The notes below the pieces were generated by a model. It had not been told where the DNA came from. It saw only the letters and a program-made list of their open reading frames with translations, and searched no databases. A stretch of DNA of 24,196 bases from Candidatus Cloacimonadota bacterium (GTDB lineage: Bacteria > Cloacimonadota > Cloacimonadia > Cloacimonadales > TCS61): the NCBI GenBank assembly GCA_016927675.1, contig JAFGMF010000052.1, positions 1 to 24,196 of the forward strand. Direction: 5' to 3'. This document shows positions 15,974-23,889 of the stretch, piece by piece; positions within the stretch are counted from its first letter, which is position 1, and the number at the start of each line of letters is the position of its first letter. Both the position numbers and the translations under genes were made by a program.

Positions 15974-17761
15974 CTAATCCTCCGAAGTGGCATAGGCAAT
16001 CTCAGCAATGGATGTGAGCCCGTTTCTGACTCTGTCCATTCCGGATTCCTGCATTGACAGCATTCCCTGTTTCTCGGCAATACTGCGGATTAAATCTTCA
16101 TCGATCTCATTGCCTGATTCTACGATAGCTTTTCTGATATCTGCTGAGAAATAAAGCGCTTCACAAATTGTCAACCTGCCTTTATAACCGTTATTACATT
16201 TCTTACAGCCTTTCTCGTTGGCTTCAAAGATCAATCCGTTTTTCAATTCCTCTTCAGTAAAGCCCATCGCTAATGCTACAGGCCATTTCTCTTCCGAAAG
16301 CGGTCTTTTGCAGGAATCGCATAATTTTCTGATCAATCTCTGAGCTACAATTATATTCATGGCATAGGCCAGAAGAAAGGTTTCAACACCCATTTTAAAC
16401 AATCTCGAAATAGCACTGGGAGCATCATTTGTATGAAGAGTGGAGAAGGTGAGATGCCCGGTGTTGGCCAATTTGATCGCAGTTTCAGCAGTGATCTTAT
16501 CCCTGATCTCGCCAACCATGACAACATCAGGGTCATGACGAAGGATAGAACGGATTGCTTCATCAAAAGTCAATTTATGGCTTATCTTAATCTGTCTTGC
16601 TCCGCGGATCACATATTCAACCGGGTCTTCACAGGTCAAAACATTGATAGTAGGATCAATCACATGATAAAGAGCAGCCATTAGAGTTGTACTTTTACCA
16701 CTACCTGTTGGCCCGGTCAATAAGATGATTCCCCGTGATTTACTGATAGCCTTGGTGAAATCTGCTTCAGCCTGCTGCTGTAATCCCAGCTTGCTGAGAT
16801 TTGTAATTACATTTCTATCATCGATCACCCGGATAACGATACTTTCAAAGCGTCGTTCATATTCGGCTGATACGATCGGAACAATACTTATTCGGAACCT
16901 GATCAGATGTCCGTCTACCATACGCTGGGCAAACCCATCCTGAGCAGTATCTCTCTCAAAACGGTCAACCCCGATCGCCCGGTCTTTAACTACTGACGCG
17001 ATAGCTTCAGGAGAAGTGTTTTCCTGCCTGTGCCAGATTCCCAGCTTGCCATCTATTCTGAAGAAAAAATCAACATTATGTTTTTCGAAAGGAATAATAT
17101 GGATATCACTTGCACCCTTACGGACGGCTTCGATCAGACTTCCTTCAAAAAGGTTGACCAGCAGGCTTTTATTGATTTCATCATCGAGCGCGTATTCATC
17201 AACCTGAGCTTCACGATCGATATCTTCAAGCTCTCCGATCTGCTGCCCTGCTTCTTCGAGAATTTCAAGAAATTCGTTTTTCTGAGGTGAGATGATCTCG
17301 ATCAAATCGTTGATTGTGACCAGTCTGCAATAGACTACTTCATATTTTTTAAAATCGGTATAGATCGGTATTTTCTCAATAATTTTATCTGTGGGATTTG
17401 CTGCAAGAACGATAAGAGTGTTACGACGACTGACCTGCAGCTGGTAGGGTAGAACTTTCTTGTACAGAATTTCTTTTTTAAAATCTTCCGGGAATTTGTT
17501 CAGGATATCCCGGGAATGTTTGATCTGGCTCTGATCAAGCTTGCCGGCGTCGATCTCAATTTTACGGAAAGCATACATGTCACTGATCAAACCAAAAATG
17601 GAATCATGGTTGATCTTGAAATCATTGACCAGGATTTCACCGAGCATTCGGGGATTGGACGAAGTGTCTTCCATCTGAATTTGTAGGGCTTTATCCAGTG
17701 TACCCTCGTCTATGATGCCACGGCTCAGGAGAATTTGACCAAATCGCGATTTCTTTACCAT
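15974..17761 (-). CDS. pilB: Type IV pilus assembly ATPase PilB/GspE
   Basis: 595 residues, normal length for PilB. The N-terminal about 150 residues form a MshEN/T2SSE_N-type domain (SRFGQILLSRGIID, then MLGEILVNDFKI), which in some relatives binds c-di-GMP. The motor domain shows ASDIHI (arm), Walker A GPTGSGKS (350-357), an intact Asp box CEDPVEY, Walker B RHDPDVVMVGEIRD and His box TGHLTFSTLHTND. A tetracysteine zinc site is complete: C481/C484 (CDSC) and C519/C522 (CKKC). It drives pilin insertion from the cytoplasmic face of PilC. AGGG sits 8 nt before the ATG, 10 nt after the PilC stop. Confidence 0.96.
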   Translation of the reverse strand: MVKKSRFGQILLSRGIIDEGTLDKALQIQMEDTSSNPRMLGEILVNDFKINHDSIFGLISDMYAFRKIEIDAGKLDQSQIKHSRDILNKFPEDFKKEILYKKVLPYQLQVSRRNTLIVLAANPTDKIIEKIPIYTDFKKYEVVYCRLVTINDLIEIISPQKNEFLEILEEAGQQIGELEDIDREAQVDEYALDDEINKSLLVNLFEGSLIEAVRKGASDIHIIPFEKHNVDFFFRIDGKLGIWHRQENTSPEAIASVVKDRAIGVDRFERDTAQDGFAQRMVDGHLIRFRISIVPIVSAEYERRFESIVIRVIDDRNVITNLSKLGLQQQAEADFTKAISKSRGIILLTGPTGSGKSTTLMAALYHVIDPTINVLTCEDPVEYVIRGARQIKISHKLTFDEAIRSILRHDPDVVMVGEIRDKITAETAIKLANTGHLTFSTLHTNDAPSAISRLFKMGVETFLLAYAMNIIVAQRLIRKLCDSCKRPLSEEKWPVALAMGFTEEELKNGLIFEANEKGCKKCNNGYKGRLTICEALYFSADIRKAIVESGNEIDEDLIRSIAEKQGMLSMQESGMDRVRNGLTSIAEIAYATSED

Positions 17762-17771
17762 CTGATAATCC

Positions 17772-19112
17772 CTAATACACCGCTGGAGGTGATACTGTGG
17801 CTATTTCGGAGGATACGATCGTCAATAATGTGATAACGATCCCAATAAACATTCCGATAAAAACCTGGATTGATTCTATGATAGTATTCATTTTATAAGT
17901 TGTCTCTTTTTCATAAAAAGTTGCGATTTGTTTTGCAGATTGCAGCACATTACCAGATTCGGTACCAGTTTTTAGCCGATTCAACGTTGTTCTGTTAAAC
18001 ACTTTTGCCTGCTGCAGCGCTGGTACAAGAGGTAACCCGTCCTTGAGCATCAATGGTATGGTGATCGTCCGGATACCTTTCTCGATATAGGCATTACGGC
18101 AGGCTTCTGCAGAGGCTTGAATGGTTTCAATGTTATTTTCGGCACCGGCGTAGATGGCGGAAAACACTCTGAAAAAAATCTCAATGCTGGATTTATGAAG
18201 AAGATGACCTATGATCGGAAGTTTGATCATATTTTTATCCCGCCAGACCATGCCATTGGGTGTGCGCCACCACAGGAGCAGAATAATTGTGGGAATGAGC
18301 ATCATTAAAATTATCCACCACCAGTGGGCAGCCAGAAAATCACTCATCTTAAGGGTCCCGGCAGTTAACGGGGGTATCGGGATATTAAATTTCAGGAATA
18401 ATTTGGCAGTTGCAGGGAAAATCACAATAACATAATACAGAACGGCTCCAATCATTAAGACTACTGTAAAGGTGGGGACAAGCAGAGCTTTATTCAAGCT
18501 TTTCCGGTACTCCATGTCTCTTTCCATGAACTTGGCCGTAGCCTCGTATACTTCTGCCATATTACCACTTTTAGTCGCCAGACCCAGCATATACGCCGGG
18601 AAACGGCCAAATACATCTGCGTATCTATTGAAGACTTCAGTTCCTTCTTTACCTTTTTTCAATTCACTTTCAATTTTTTTCAGAGTTTCCCGCAGAGTTG
18701 CATTGGGTTCATCTTCTGCCAGCATTCTCAGGATCTTGTCAAAACTCATTTTTTCCCGTAACAGGAAAGATGCCAGATTGACAAACATCATGATACTGGC
18801 AAATGGCGGTTTGAAACGTATGTCTAGAACAACAGGCTCAATCTTGGCATTTCGATAGCCGATATTCTCCAGGGCAAGAGCTACTTCCTGCTTACTGAAA
18901 GCAGCCTGACGTCCTTTAACTTTTTTACCGTTAGGAAGGGTTACATAATATAAATAAGTTCTCTTGGGAAGAATATTATTAATCTTGAGCTGATATTTTA
19001 TGGCAAGCTCGCCGATCATCGTTTTAGCCTTTGTACGACTCTGAGATACAACGATTCCCTGCACAACTTTGCCATTTTTGGACACAGCCAGATATTTGAA
19101 TTCTTTTAACAT
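17772..19112 (-). CDS. pilC: Type IV pilus inner-membrane platform protein PilC
   Basis: 446 residues. Two T2SSF-type cytoplasmic helical bundles (about 110-205 and 300-410) flank membrane helices at about 207-232, 261-282 and 411-434. Diagnostic segments are ASFLLREKMSFDKILRML and GNMAEVYEATAKFMERDMEYRKSLNKALLVP in the first half, and GTESGNVLQSAKQIATFYEKE in the second. An extra N-terminal region of about 100 residues contains two similar small motifs (KNGKVVQGIVV and PNGKKVKGRQA), as in many GspF/PilC proteins. It forms the platform rotated by PilB/PilT. A GGCGG-like Shine-Dalgarno lies 7 nt before the ATG. It is first in a long run of close-packed pilus genes, behind a 309-bp gap. Confidence 0.94.
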   Translation of the reverse strand: MLKEFKYLAVSKNGKVVQGIVVSQSRTKAKTMIGELAIKYQLKINNILPKRTYLYYVTLPNGKKVKGRQAAFSKQEVALALENIGYRNAKIEPVVLDIRFKPPFASIMMFVNLASFLLREKMSFDKILRMLAEDEPNATLRETLKKIESELKKGKEGTEVFNRYADVFGRFPAYMLGLATKSGNMAEVYEATAKFMERDMEYRKSLNKALLVPTFTVVLMIGAVLYYVIVIFPATAKLFLKFNIPIPPLTAGTLKMSDFLAAHWWWIILMMLIPTIILLLWWRTPNGMVWRDKNMIKLPIIGHLLHKSSIEIFFRVFSAIYAGAENNIETIQASAEACRNAYIEKGIRTITIPLMLKDGLPLVPALQQAKVFNRTTLNRLKTGTESGNVLQSAKQIATFYEKETTYKMNTIIESIQVFIGMFIGIVITLLTIVSSEIATVSPPAVY

Positions 19113-19137
19113 TCTTCAGCCGCCAATAATTATAATT

Positions 19138-19166
19138 ATTCTATGATATTTTTCTACCAACTGCAA
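19138..19166 (-). promoter_or_regulatory. Weak candidate promoter for pilC operon
   Basis: Minus strand: TTGCAG (19161-19166), 17-nt spacer, TAGAAT (19138-19143), ending about 25 nt before the pilC ATG. The -10 box matches at five positions but the -35 at only three. A nearby TTGACG (19171-19176) lacks a -10 at usable spacing. Confidence 0.27.
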
Positions 19167-19240
19167 ATGCCGTCAAGTTTTTAATTTAAATGAATATCTT
19201 TAATTTTATGCAAATATTCTATGAGCTTGGAAATTTCGTA

Positions 19241-19279
19241 CTAACCCGACTCGGGTATTAGGAACTCGAGTCGAGTTAG
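19241..19279. repeat. Paired GC-rich palindromes forming one larger imperfect hairpin
   Basis: Two hyphenated palindromes lie side by side: ACCCGACTCGGGT and AACTCGAGTCGAGTT, each with one central base. The left arm CTAACCCGACTCG (19241-19253) also pairs with the right arm CGAGTCGAGTTAG (19267-19279) with one mismatch around a 13-nt loop. In AT-rich DNA this is conspicuous. It could be a dimeric regulator operator or an RNA structure in the pilin-pilC transcript. Confidence 0.6.
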
Positions 19280-19363
19280 AGCCGAATGATTTCCCACAGA
19301 AATTTTTATGAAAAATAAATGTTTTCTTTAATCAATTTATGGTTCAGTTATTTATCTATCTAT

Positions 19364-19395
19364 GAATATAGGAGGTGTTGCCACCTCCTATATTC
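19364..19395 (-). terminator. Perfect 14-bp hairpin 26 nt after the pilin stop
   Basis: GAATATAGGAGGTG / CACCTCCTATATTC form a perfect 14-bp stem with a 4-nt loop (TTGC). It lacks a clear U-tract in the direction of pilin transcription (the sequence after it is ATAGATAGATAAATAAC). It may therefore act as a partial terminator or as a 3'-end stabiliser that raises pilin mRNA over downstream genes. The stem contains an AGGAGG and its complement. Confidence 0.6.
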
Positions 19396-19421
19396 TATCA
19401 GAAAAAATTCTCTATCTGTGC

Positions 19422-19847
19422 TTAACTGGATGCAGCACTGAGATCAAGAGTTGTTACACCGGTTGCCCAAGTAAGGGTCAACACAGGATCAACACCATCT
19501 TCATTTCCATCAGCAGAAATGACTAAAGTGGTTGCATTGATAGTAGTAATCTCATACTCACCATTACCGGTTTTGAAGTCATTAGTACCTGTAGTACCAT
19601 CTGTAAAACCGATCCATTCGATAAGATTGGCTTCATTAGGAGCAGTAGCAGCATTACCATGGCCACCGTGACTGGTTGGTGTTTTGTAAAAAGCCATTGC
19701 TTGAGATGCGAAATTGTTAAGATCGGCAATACAAGCATTACGGTTAGAATTAAAAGCCTGTTGGTTGAACATTGTGATACCAACGGCTACAGCGATACCA
19801 ACGATGATAACGCTAAGGACTATAAGCAGAATTTGTTGTGTTCCCAT
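19422..19847 (-). CDS. Putative major pilin-like subunit with minimal leader
   Basis: 141 residues starting MGTQQILLIVLSVIIVGIAV, a very hydrophobic helix at the N-terminus, then a polar stem helix (FNQQAFNSNRNACIADLNNFASQAMAFY) and a small beta-rich, Gly/Thr-rich domain with one Cys. Gly2 could be a prepilin-peptidase site leaving a two-residue leader, but the Glu5 and the FTLIE start of type IVa pilins are absent. The evidence for a major subunit is contextual: its own sigma-54-like promoter, GGGAGGT 4 nt before the ATG, a strong hairpin after the stop, and pilC-pilB downstream. Alternatives are a pseudopilin or a Tad-like pilin. Confidence 0.82.
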   Translation of the reverse strand: MGTQQILLIVLSVIIVGIAVAVGITMFNQQAFNSNRNACIADLNNFASQAMAFYKTPTSHGGHGNAATAPNEANLIEWIGFTDGTTGTNDFKTGNGEYEITTINATTLVISADGNEDGVDPVLTLTWATGVTTLDLSAASS

Positions 19848-19924
19848 TTTACCTCCCGGTTTTTTAATTTAATTTTTTTCTTGGGATTCTTTTTCACTTC
19901 TATTATCACGTGCAGTCAAAGTAA

Positions 19925-19942
19925 ATGCATATCTTGTGCCAA
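19925..19942 (-). promoter_or_regulatory. Sigma-54-type (-24/-12) promoter for the pilin gene
   Basis: On the minus strand the sequence reads TTGGCACAAGATATGCAT. This has the diagnostic GG and GC dinucleotides 10 nt apart and the full TTGGCAC -24 box; the -12 box ATGCA differs from TTGCA at one base. Transcription would start near 19915, giving a leader of roughly 68 nt to the pilin ATG. Pilin genes of several bacteria are sigma-54-dependent. No sigma-54 activator is encoded in the window. Confidence 0.62.
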
Positions 19943-20070
19943 TTGCTAATATTAAGTTGCTGCAATAAGAACAGAAAAACATAACTTTCCTTAAAACAGG
20001 ATATTACGATCAGATAGTTATATTTTGATTTTGATATTTTCGTTTCAAATCGTCTTTCTTCAGAGTATAA

Positions 20071-20122
20071 TTTGTCATAAAAACATTACCGTAGTTTATC
20101 TTGTTCATATCTTTATGACAAA
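20071..20122. repeat. 11-bp inverted repeat TTTGTCATAAA
   Basis: TTTGTCATAAA (20071-20081) and its exact reverse complement TTTATGACAAA (20112-20122) are separated by 30 nt. It lies about 130-180 bp upstream of the sigma-54-like site, the usual place for an activator binding site of that promoter class. Binding is inference; it could also be chance in AT-rich DNA. Confidence 0.4.
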
Positions 20123-20438
20123 ACACTGAGATGAGCAGGAAAGTAACTTATGCACAATCACTAAATTATTGTAAAATATATAGTTATAATGAGTGTCATG
20201 AAATTGTTAATTTTTAATATCAATAGGTTAACAGCAAAGGAAACAGAGAGATAGCATTCTGAAAAAAAAATGATACGGTTGAAAGCCAGATTCAGGTAAA
20301 TTTCTGTTTGGGCGTTATTGGATTCATTAGTGATAATTTGGCTTGAGGATTCTCGTCTTGACAAAAGATTTAACCTGAACACTATCTGACAATTGCTGGC
20401 TGATTGACTTGAGTTGTTGACTTTCAGGATGATAAAAT

Positions 20439-20849
20439 ATGATCAGAAAAATATTAATAGTAAGGACAGATGATACTCTGGTTCAGTTGTTCCGCTACCT
20501 TATCGTCGGTGGTGTGGCTTTCCTGGCTGATATAGGAGGGTTATATGTGCTTACCGAATTTGCCGGGTTCCATTACCTGATTTCGGCAGCTATTTCTTTT
20601 GTTCTGGGATGGATTATCAATTATCGGTTAAGTATTATCTGGATTTTTCAGCATAGTAAGCTCAACAATCGGGTCATGGAGTTTTTTCTGTTCGGACTGA
20701 TCGGGATGGTTGGTCTGGGATTGAACGGATTATTAATCTGGGTACTTACAGAATCGGCGGGGATTTATTATCTTGTATCGAAAATAATAGCAGCGATTTT
20801 TGTCTTCTTGTGGAATTTTGCAGCGAGAAAATACGGATTATTCAGGTAG
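20439..20849 (+). CDS. GtrA-like four-helix membrane protein
   Basis: 136 residues with about four membrane helices. Family features include QLFRYLIVGGVAFLADIGGLYVL at the first helix, FVLGWIINYRLSIIWIF in the second pair, and a final NFAARKYGLF. GtrA-family proteins are linked to moving lipid-linked sugars across the membrane or to surface glycan modification. AGGA lies 9 nt before the ATG. It is first of a co-directional cassette, 5 nt before the oxidoreductase. Confidence 0.9.
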   Translation: MIRKILIVRTDDTLVQLFRYLIVGGVAFLADIGGLYVLTEFAGFHYLISAAISFVLGWIINYRLSIIWIFQHSKLNNRVMEFFLFGLIGMVGLGLNGLLIWVLTESAGIYYLVSKIIAAIFVFLWNFAARKYGLFR

Positions 20850-20854
20850 GTTTA

Positions 20855-22432
20855 ATGCAGAAGCAGACATTTTTCCGTAAGAAAGTGATCATCATTGGAG
20901 CCGGACCGGCTGGTTTAACGGCTGCCTATGAAATCTGTAAGAGATTAAAGATGAAACCGATCGTATTGGAAAAACAGGATCAGGTTGGAGGAATCAGCCG
21001 GACTATTCAATATCACGGCAATCGCATGGATCTTGGGGGTCATCGGTTTTTTTCAAAATCCAGTCGGGTCATGAATTGGTGGAAGCAGTTCCTTCCCATC
21101 CAGCGAGCACCGCAGGGAATTGCGGAAGAGGACAGAGATTTGTATGATCCGACAGGTCCTGATCCGGAACTAGAAGACAAAGTAATGCTTATTCGGAAAA
21201 GAACATCAAGGATATATTACTTGAGAAATTTCTTTGATTATCCTCTTTCCTTAAAAGCAGATACTTTAAAAAAACTGGGCTTGGTCAGATTGATCAGAAT
21301 TGGAATCAGCTATATCTGGAGTAGATGTTTTCCTGTCAGGCCGGAAAAGTCACTCGCTGATTTCTTTATAAATCGTTTCGGCAAGGAGTTATATCAGACT
21401 TTTTTCAAAGATTATACCGAGAAGGTATGGGGTATAGGGTGTGATCAGATATCTGCAAGCTGGGGAGTACAGAGAATCAAGGGTTTATCGATCAGTAAAG
21501 CGATTGTTCATGCCCTTAGAAAACTGATCCCCACACGTTTGAAGATCGGTCAGGAAAAAACGGAAACAAGTCTGATCGAGAGATTCCTGTATCCCAAATT
21601 TGGTCCCGGGCAGATCTGGGAAGAGGTTGCTGCTGAAATTGAGAATATGGGAGGAAGCATTCTTTACGGTCATGAGGTTAAACAATTGAGTACTCAGCCG
21701 GATAATCGGTTCGATGTGACGGCTATCGACCTCAATACCGGCAAGCTGGTTGAATGGAAAGTAGATTATATATTCTCTTCTATGCCGATCAGAGATTTAA
21801 TCAGGGCAATGGGCAGGAAAGTACCTCAACAGGTAGTTGACATTGCTGAGGGTCTGACATATCGGGATTTTATCACTGCAGGTCTTCTGGTTCGCAAGTT
21901 AGCAGTCCGAAATGAAGCTGATCCGGAAAGGGGTTTGATTTCCGACCAATGGATCTATATCCAGGAAAGAGATGTAAAACTTGGGAGAATCCAGATCTTC
22001 AACAATTGGAGCCAATATCTTGTCGCCCGGGCTGATACCGTCTGGCTAGGGCTGGAGTATTTCTGTAATGAAAATGATGAGCTCTGGAATATGAGCAAGT
22101 CGGAGTTTCTGGATTTTTCTGCCGGAGAACTTGTCAAACTTGGTTTGGTTGATGGTGAAGATATTCTGGATGGTACCGTGATAAAAGCAGCCAAGACTTA
22201 TCCGGCTTATTGGGGAAGTTACGAGCAGTTTGATATCATCCGGGATTATACAGACAGACTGGAAAATCTTTTTCTGATCGGCAGGAATGGGATGCATCGC
22301 TATAATAATCAGGATCATTCGATGTTAACGGCTTTGACTGCTGTTGATAATCTGGAGAAGGGTTATCCGGGGAAGGATAATATCTGGCAGGTAAATACAG
22401 AGAGTGAGTATCATGAAGAGATCCGGGATTAA
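20855..22432 (+). CDS. FAD-dependent oxidoreductase (amine oxidase/protoporphyrinogen oxidase-like)
   Basis: 525 residues from the chosen start. The dinucleotide-binding fold is clear: VIIIGAGPAGLTAAYEI (about 12-28), Glu at the end of strand 2 (VLEKQDQVGG), then GGISRTI and DLGGHRFF as in amine-oxidase/UDP-galactopyranose-mutase-like flavoproteins. The C-terminal FAD motif reads NLFLIGRNGMHRYNNQDHSM. The substrate is not evident; the genes around it point to sugar or lipid-sugar chemistry. An in-frame ATG at 20810 would overlap GtrA by 40 nt; the ATG at 20855, with AGG 4 nt before it and 5 nt after the GtrA stop, is preferred. The next gene overlaps it by 20 nt. Confidence 0.88.
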   Translation: MQKQTFFRKKVIIIGAGPAGLTAAYEICKRLKMKPIVLEKQDQVGGISRTIQYHGNRMDLGGHRFFSKSSRVMNWWKQFLPIQRAPQGIAEEDRDLYDPTGPDPELEDKVMLIRKRTSRIYYLRNFFDYPLSLKADTLKKLGLVRLIRIGISYIWSRCFPVRPEKSLADFFINRFGKELYQTFFKDYTEKVWGIGCDQISASWGVQRIKGLSISKAIVHALRKLIPTRLKIGQEKTETSLIERFLYPKFGPGQIWEEVAAEIENMGGSILYGHEVKQLSTQPDNRFDVTAIDLNTGKLVEWKVDYIFSSMPIRDLIRAMGRKVPQQVVDIAEGLTYRDFITAGLLVRKLAVRNEADPERGLISDQWIYIQERDVKLGRIQIFNNWSQYLVARADTVWLGLEYFCNENDELWNMSKSEFLDFSAGELVKLGLVDGEDILDGTVIKAAKTYPAYWGSYEQFDIIRDYTDRLENLFLIGRNGMHRYNNQDHSMLTALTAVDNLEKGYPGKDNIWQVNTESEYHEEIRD

Positions 22433-23885
22433 GAATCCTGACAATAATAAACTTATTCTCTTTCTACTGATTCTGATCTATGGAGCAGTTACTTTTTCTA
22501 CGATGATAAATCATGAGCCCTGGCGGGATGAAGCACAGGCCTGGTTACTGGCAAGAGATCTTGGAGCTGGTGAATTGATAAGGCAGTTACCCATGGAAGG
22601 TACTCCGGGATTATGGCATTTTCTTCTGTTTTTACTCAATCAGGCAGGATTCTCATATCAATCTCAATTTATCCTGCATTGGTTACTTGGTTTTACTGCT
22701 GTGGTAATTTTTTTCTTAAAAGCACCATTTTCTCTGATCTTCAAAGTTATTTTCTGTTTTTCCTACTATCTGTTCTTTGAATACATCATCATTGCCAGAA
22801 ATTACAATCTGACGGTGCTGATGTTAATTATAATTGCTTCTCTTTATCATCTCAGACAGCGCAAACCGATATTGATCGCTTCGCTGATATTTTTATTATT
22901 CAATACCAATATCCACAGCTTTGGCATTGCGCTTTCTCTGTCTCTGATCATGGGATACGAATTAACAAGGAAGAAAATCGATCTGTCCGGGATAGCAGCT
23001 TTCGTTTTGATTTTCCTGGGGTTTGCCTGCCTCATGCTGCAGATTTATCCGATCAGTCCTGATCAGCAGAATGCCCTAGTTGCATCAAATAGTGCCGGTT
23101 TTCATCTGGAACCTCTGTTAAGAGCCGCCCAGGATGCTTTTTTACCTGGCACACAGGCAGACAGTCTTGTTGGATTCTTCTTTTTCATAATTTTCATCCT
23201 GTTTTTACTACGCATGCTGAACAAAGTTGCTCTTTTTCTGTTGCTGTTGATATCAATCGGATGGCTTTATCTGATCTTTGCTGCAATTCATGAAGGATCA
23301 GCAAGGCAGCATGGGTTGATAATTATCATTATGGTCTTCACACTCTGGCTGGAGCGTTATTATCCCGGGCAAAAAGATCAAGCAGATTTTTGTCAGATAA
23401 TAAAGATCTTCACTTTTAGTGATGTTTCGCTGCATATTTTAAAGATAACACTTCTGGTTTCCTGTCTGAGTGGGATCTATCATCATTATCAAGAACATAA
23501 TTTCCTTTATTCAGGTGGACGGGAGGCGGCTGGATGGATATCGGAGAATCTGGCTTCTGATGCTGTTATCATAGCGTATCCTTCTTATGCGGCTACATCA
23601 TTATTACCATATTTACCTGATCACAGATTCTGGTATGCCGATCGCGAAGAATACGGCACATATATGATCTGGGACAAGAAATTTGCTGATAACGGATACA
23701 AACTTAGTTATCAGGATATTATTGAAAGGTCTGAGAGTCATTTTGACCGAGAAGAACGTTATTATCTGTTGAACAAGGCAATTCCGGCATTCGAAAAGAG
23801 TTATCAACGTCTTTTCAGGAATTCAACTACAATATTTGCCCAAAAGGATGAGGATTTTTATATTTATCGGGCAAAAGAATTTTGA
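22413..23885 (+). CDS. Membrane glycosyltransferase, GT-C/GT39-like
   Basis: 490 residues with roughly ten membrane helices. After the first helix the periplasmic loop holds NHEPWRDEAQAWLLAR, the acidic loop motif of GT-C enzymes (dolichyl-phosphate-mannose mannosyltransferase type). The C-terminal 130 residues form a soluble domain with VIIAYPSYAATSLLPYLPD. These enzymes use polyprenyl-phosphate sugars to glycosylate lipids, glycans or proteins outside the cytoplasmic membrane. A GTG at 22404 is an alternative start; ATG 22413 is favoured as the commoner start codon. It overlaps the oxidoreductase gene by 20 nt, indicating translational coupling. Confidence 0.85.
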   Translation: MKRSGIKNPDNNKLILFLLILIYGAVTFSTMINHEPWRDEAQAWLLARDLGAGELIRQLPMEGTPGLWHFLLFLLNQAGFSYQSQFILHWLLGFTAVVIFFLKAPFSLIFKVIFCFSYYLFFEYIIIARNYNLTVLMLIIIASLYHLRQRKPILIASLIFLLFNTNIHSFGIALSLSLIMGYELTRKKIDLSGIAAFVLIFLGFACLMLQIYPISPDQQNALVASNSAGFHLEPLLRAAQDAFLPGTQADSLVGFFFFIIFILFLLRMLNKVALFLLLLISIGWLYLIFAAIHEGSARQHGLIIIIMVFTLWLERYYPGQKDQADFCQIIKIFTFSDVSLHILKITLLVSCLSGIYHHYQEHNFLYSGGREAAGWISENLASDAVIIAYPSYAATSLLPYLPDHRFWYADREEYGTYMIWDKKFADNGYKLSYQDIIERSESHFDREERYYLLNKAIPAFEKSYQRLFRNSTTIFAQKDEDFYIYRAKEF

Positions 23886-23889
23886 AACG

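Larger units (their letters stand above)
19113..19421. other. 309-bp intergenic region between pilin and pilC
   Basis: No open frame of note. Leaving the pilin gene on the minus strand, it holds a 14-bp hairpin (19364-19395), a pair of GC-rich palindromes (19241-19279) and an AT-rich stretch with a weak promoter candidate just before pilC. This layout suits separate control of abundant pilin and less abundant machine components. Confidence 0.6.
19848..20438. other. 591-bp divergent intergenic region
   Basis: AT-rich region between the pilin gene (minus) and the GtrA-like gene (plus). It contains the sigma-54-like site at 19925-19942 and an 11-bp inverted repeat at 20071-20122. TTGACA at 20358-20363 faces the plus-strand genes but has no clear -10. 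A 73-codon open frame on the minus strand (20161-20382) has no Shine-Dalgarno or recognisable content and is judged chance. Confidence 0.55.

Noticed and set aside
19165..19180. TTGACGGCATTTGCAG as a second sigma-54 site before pilC
   Set aside because: The -24 GG is missing and the spacing to GC is wrong.
20161..20382. Minus-strand 73-codon frame in the divergent intergenic region
   Set aside because: No Shine-Dalgarno, AT-driven composition (Ile/Leu/Asn-rich) and no neighbour relation; likely chance.
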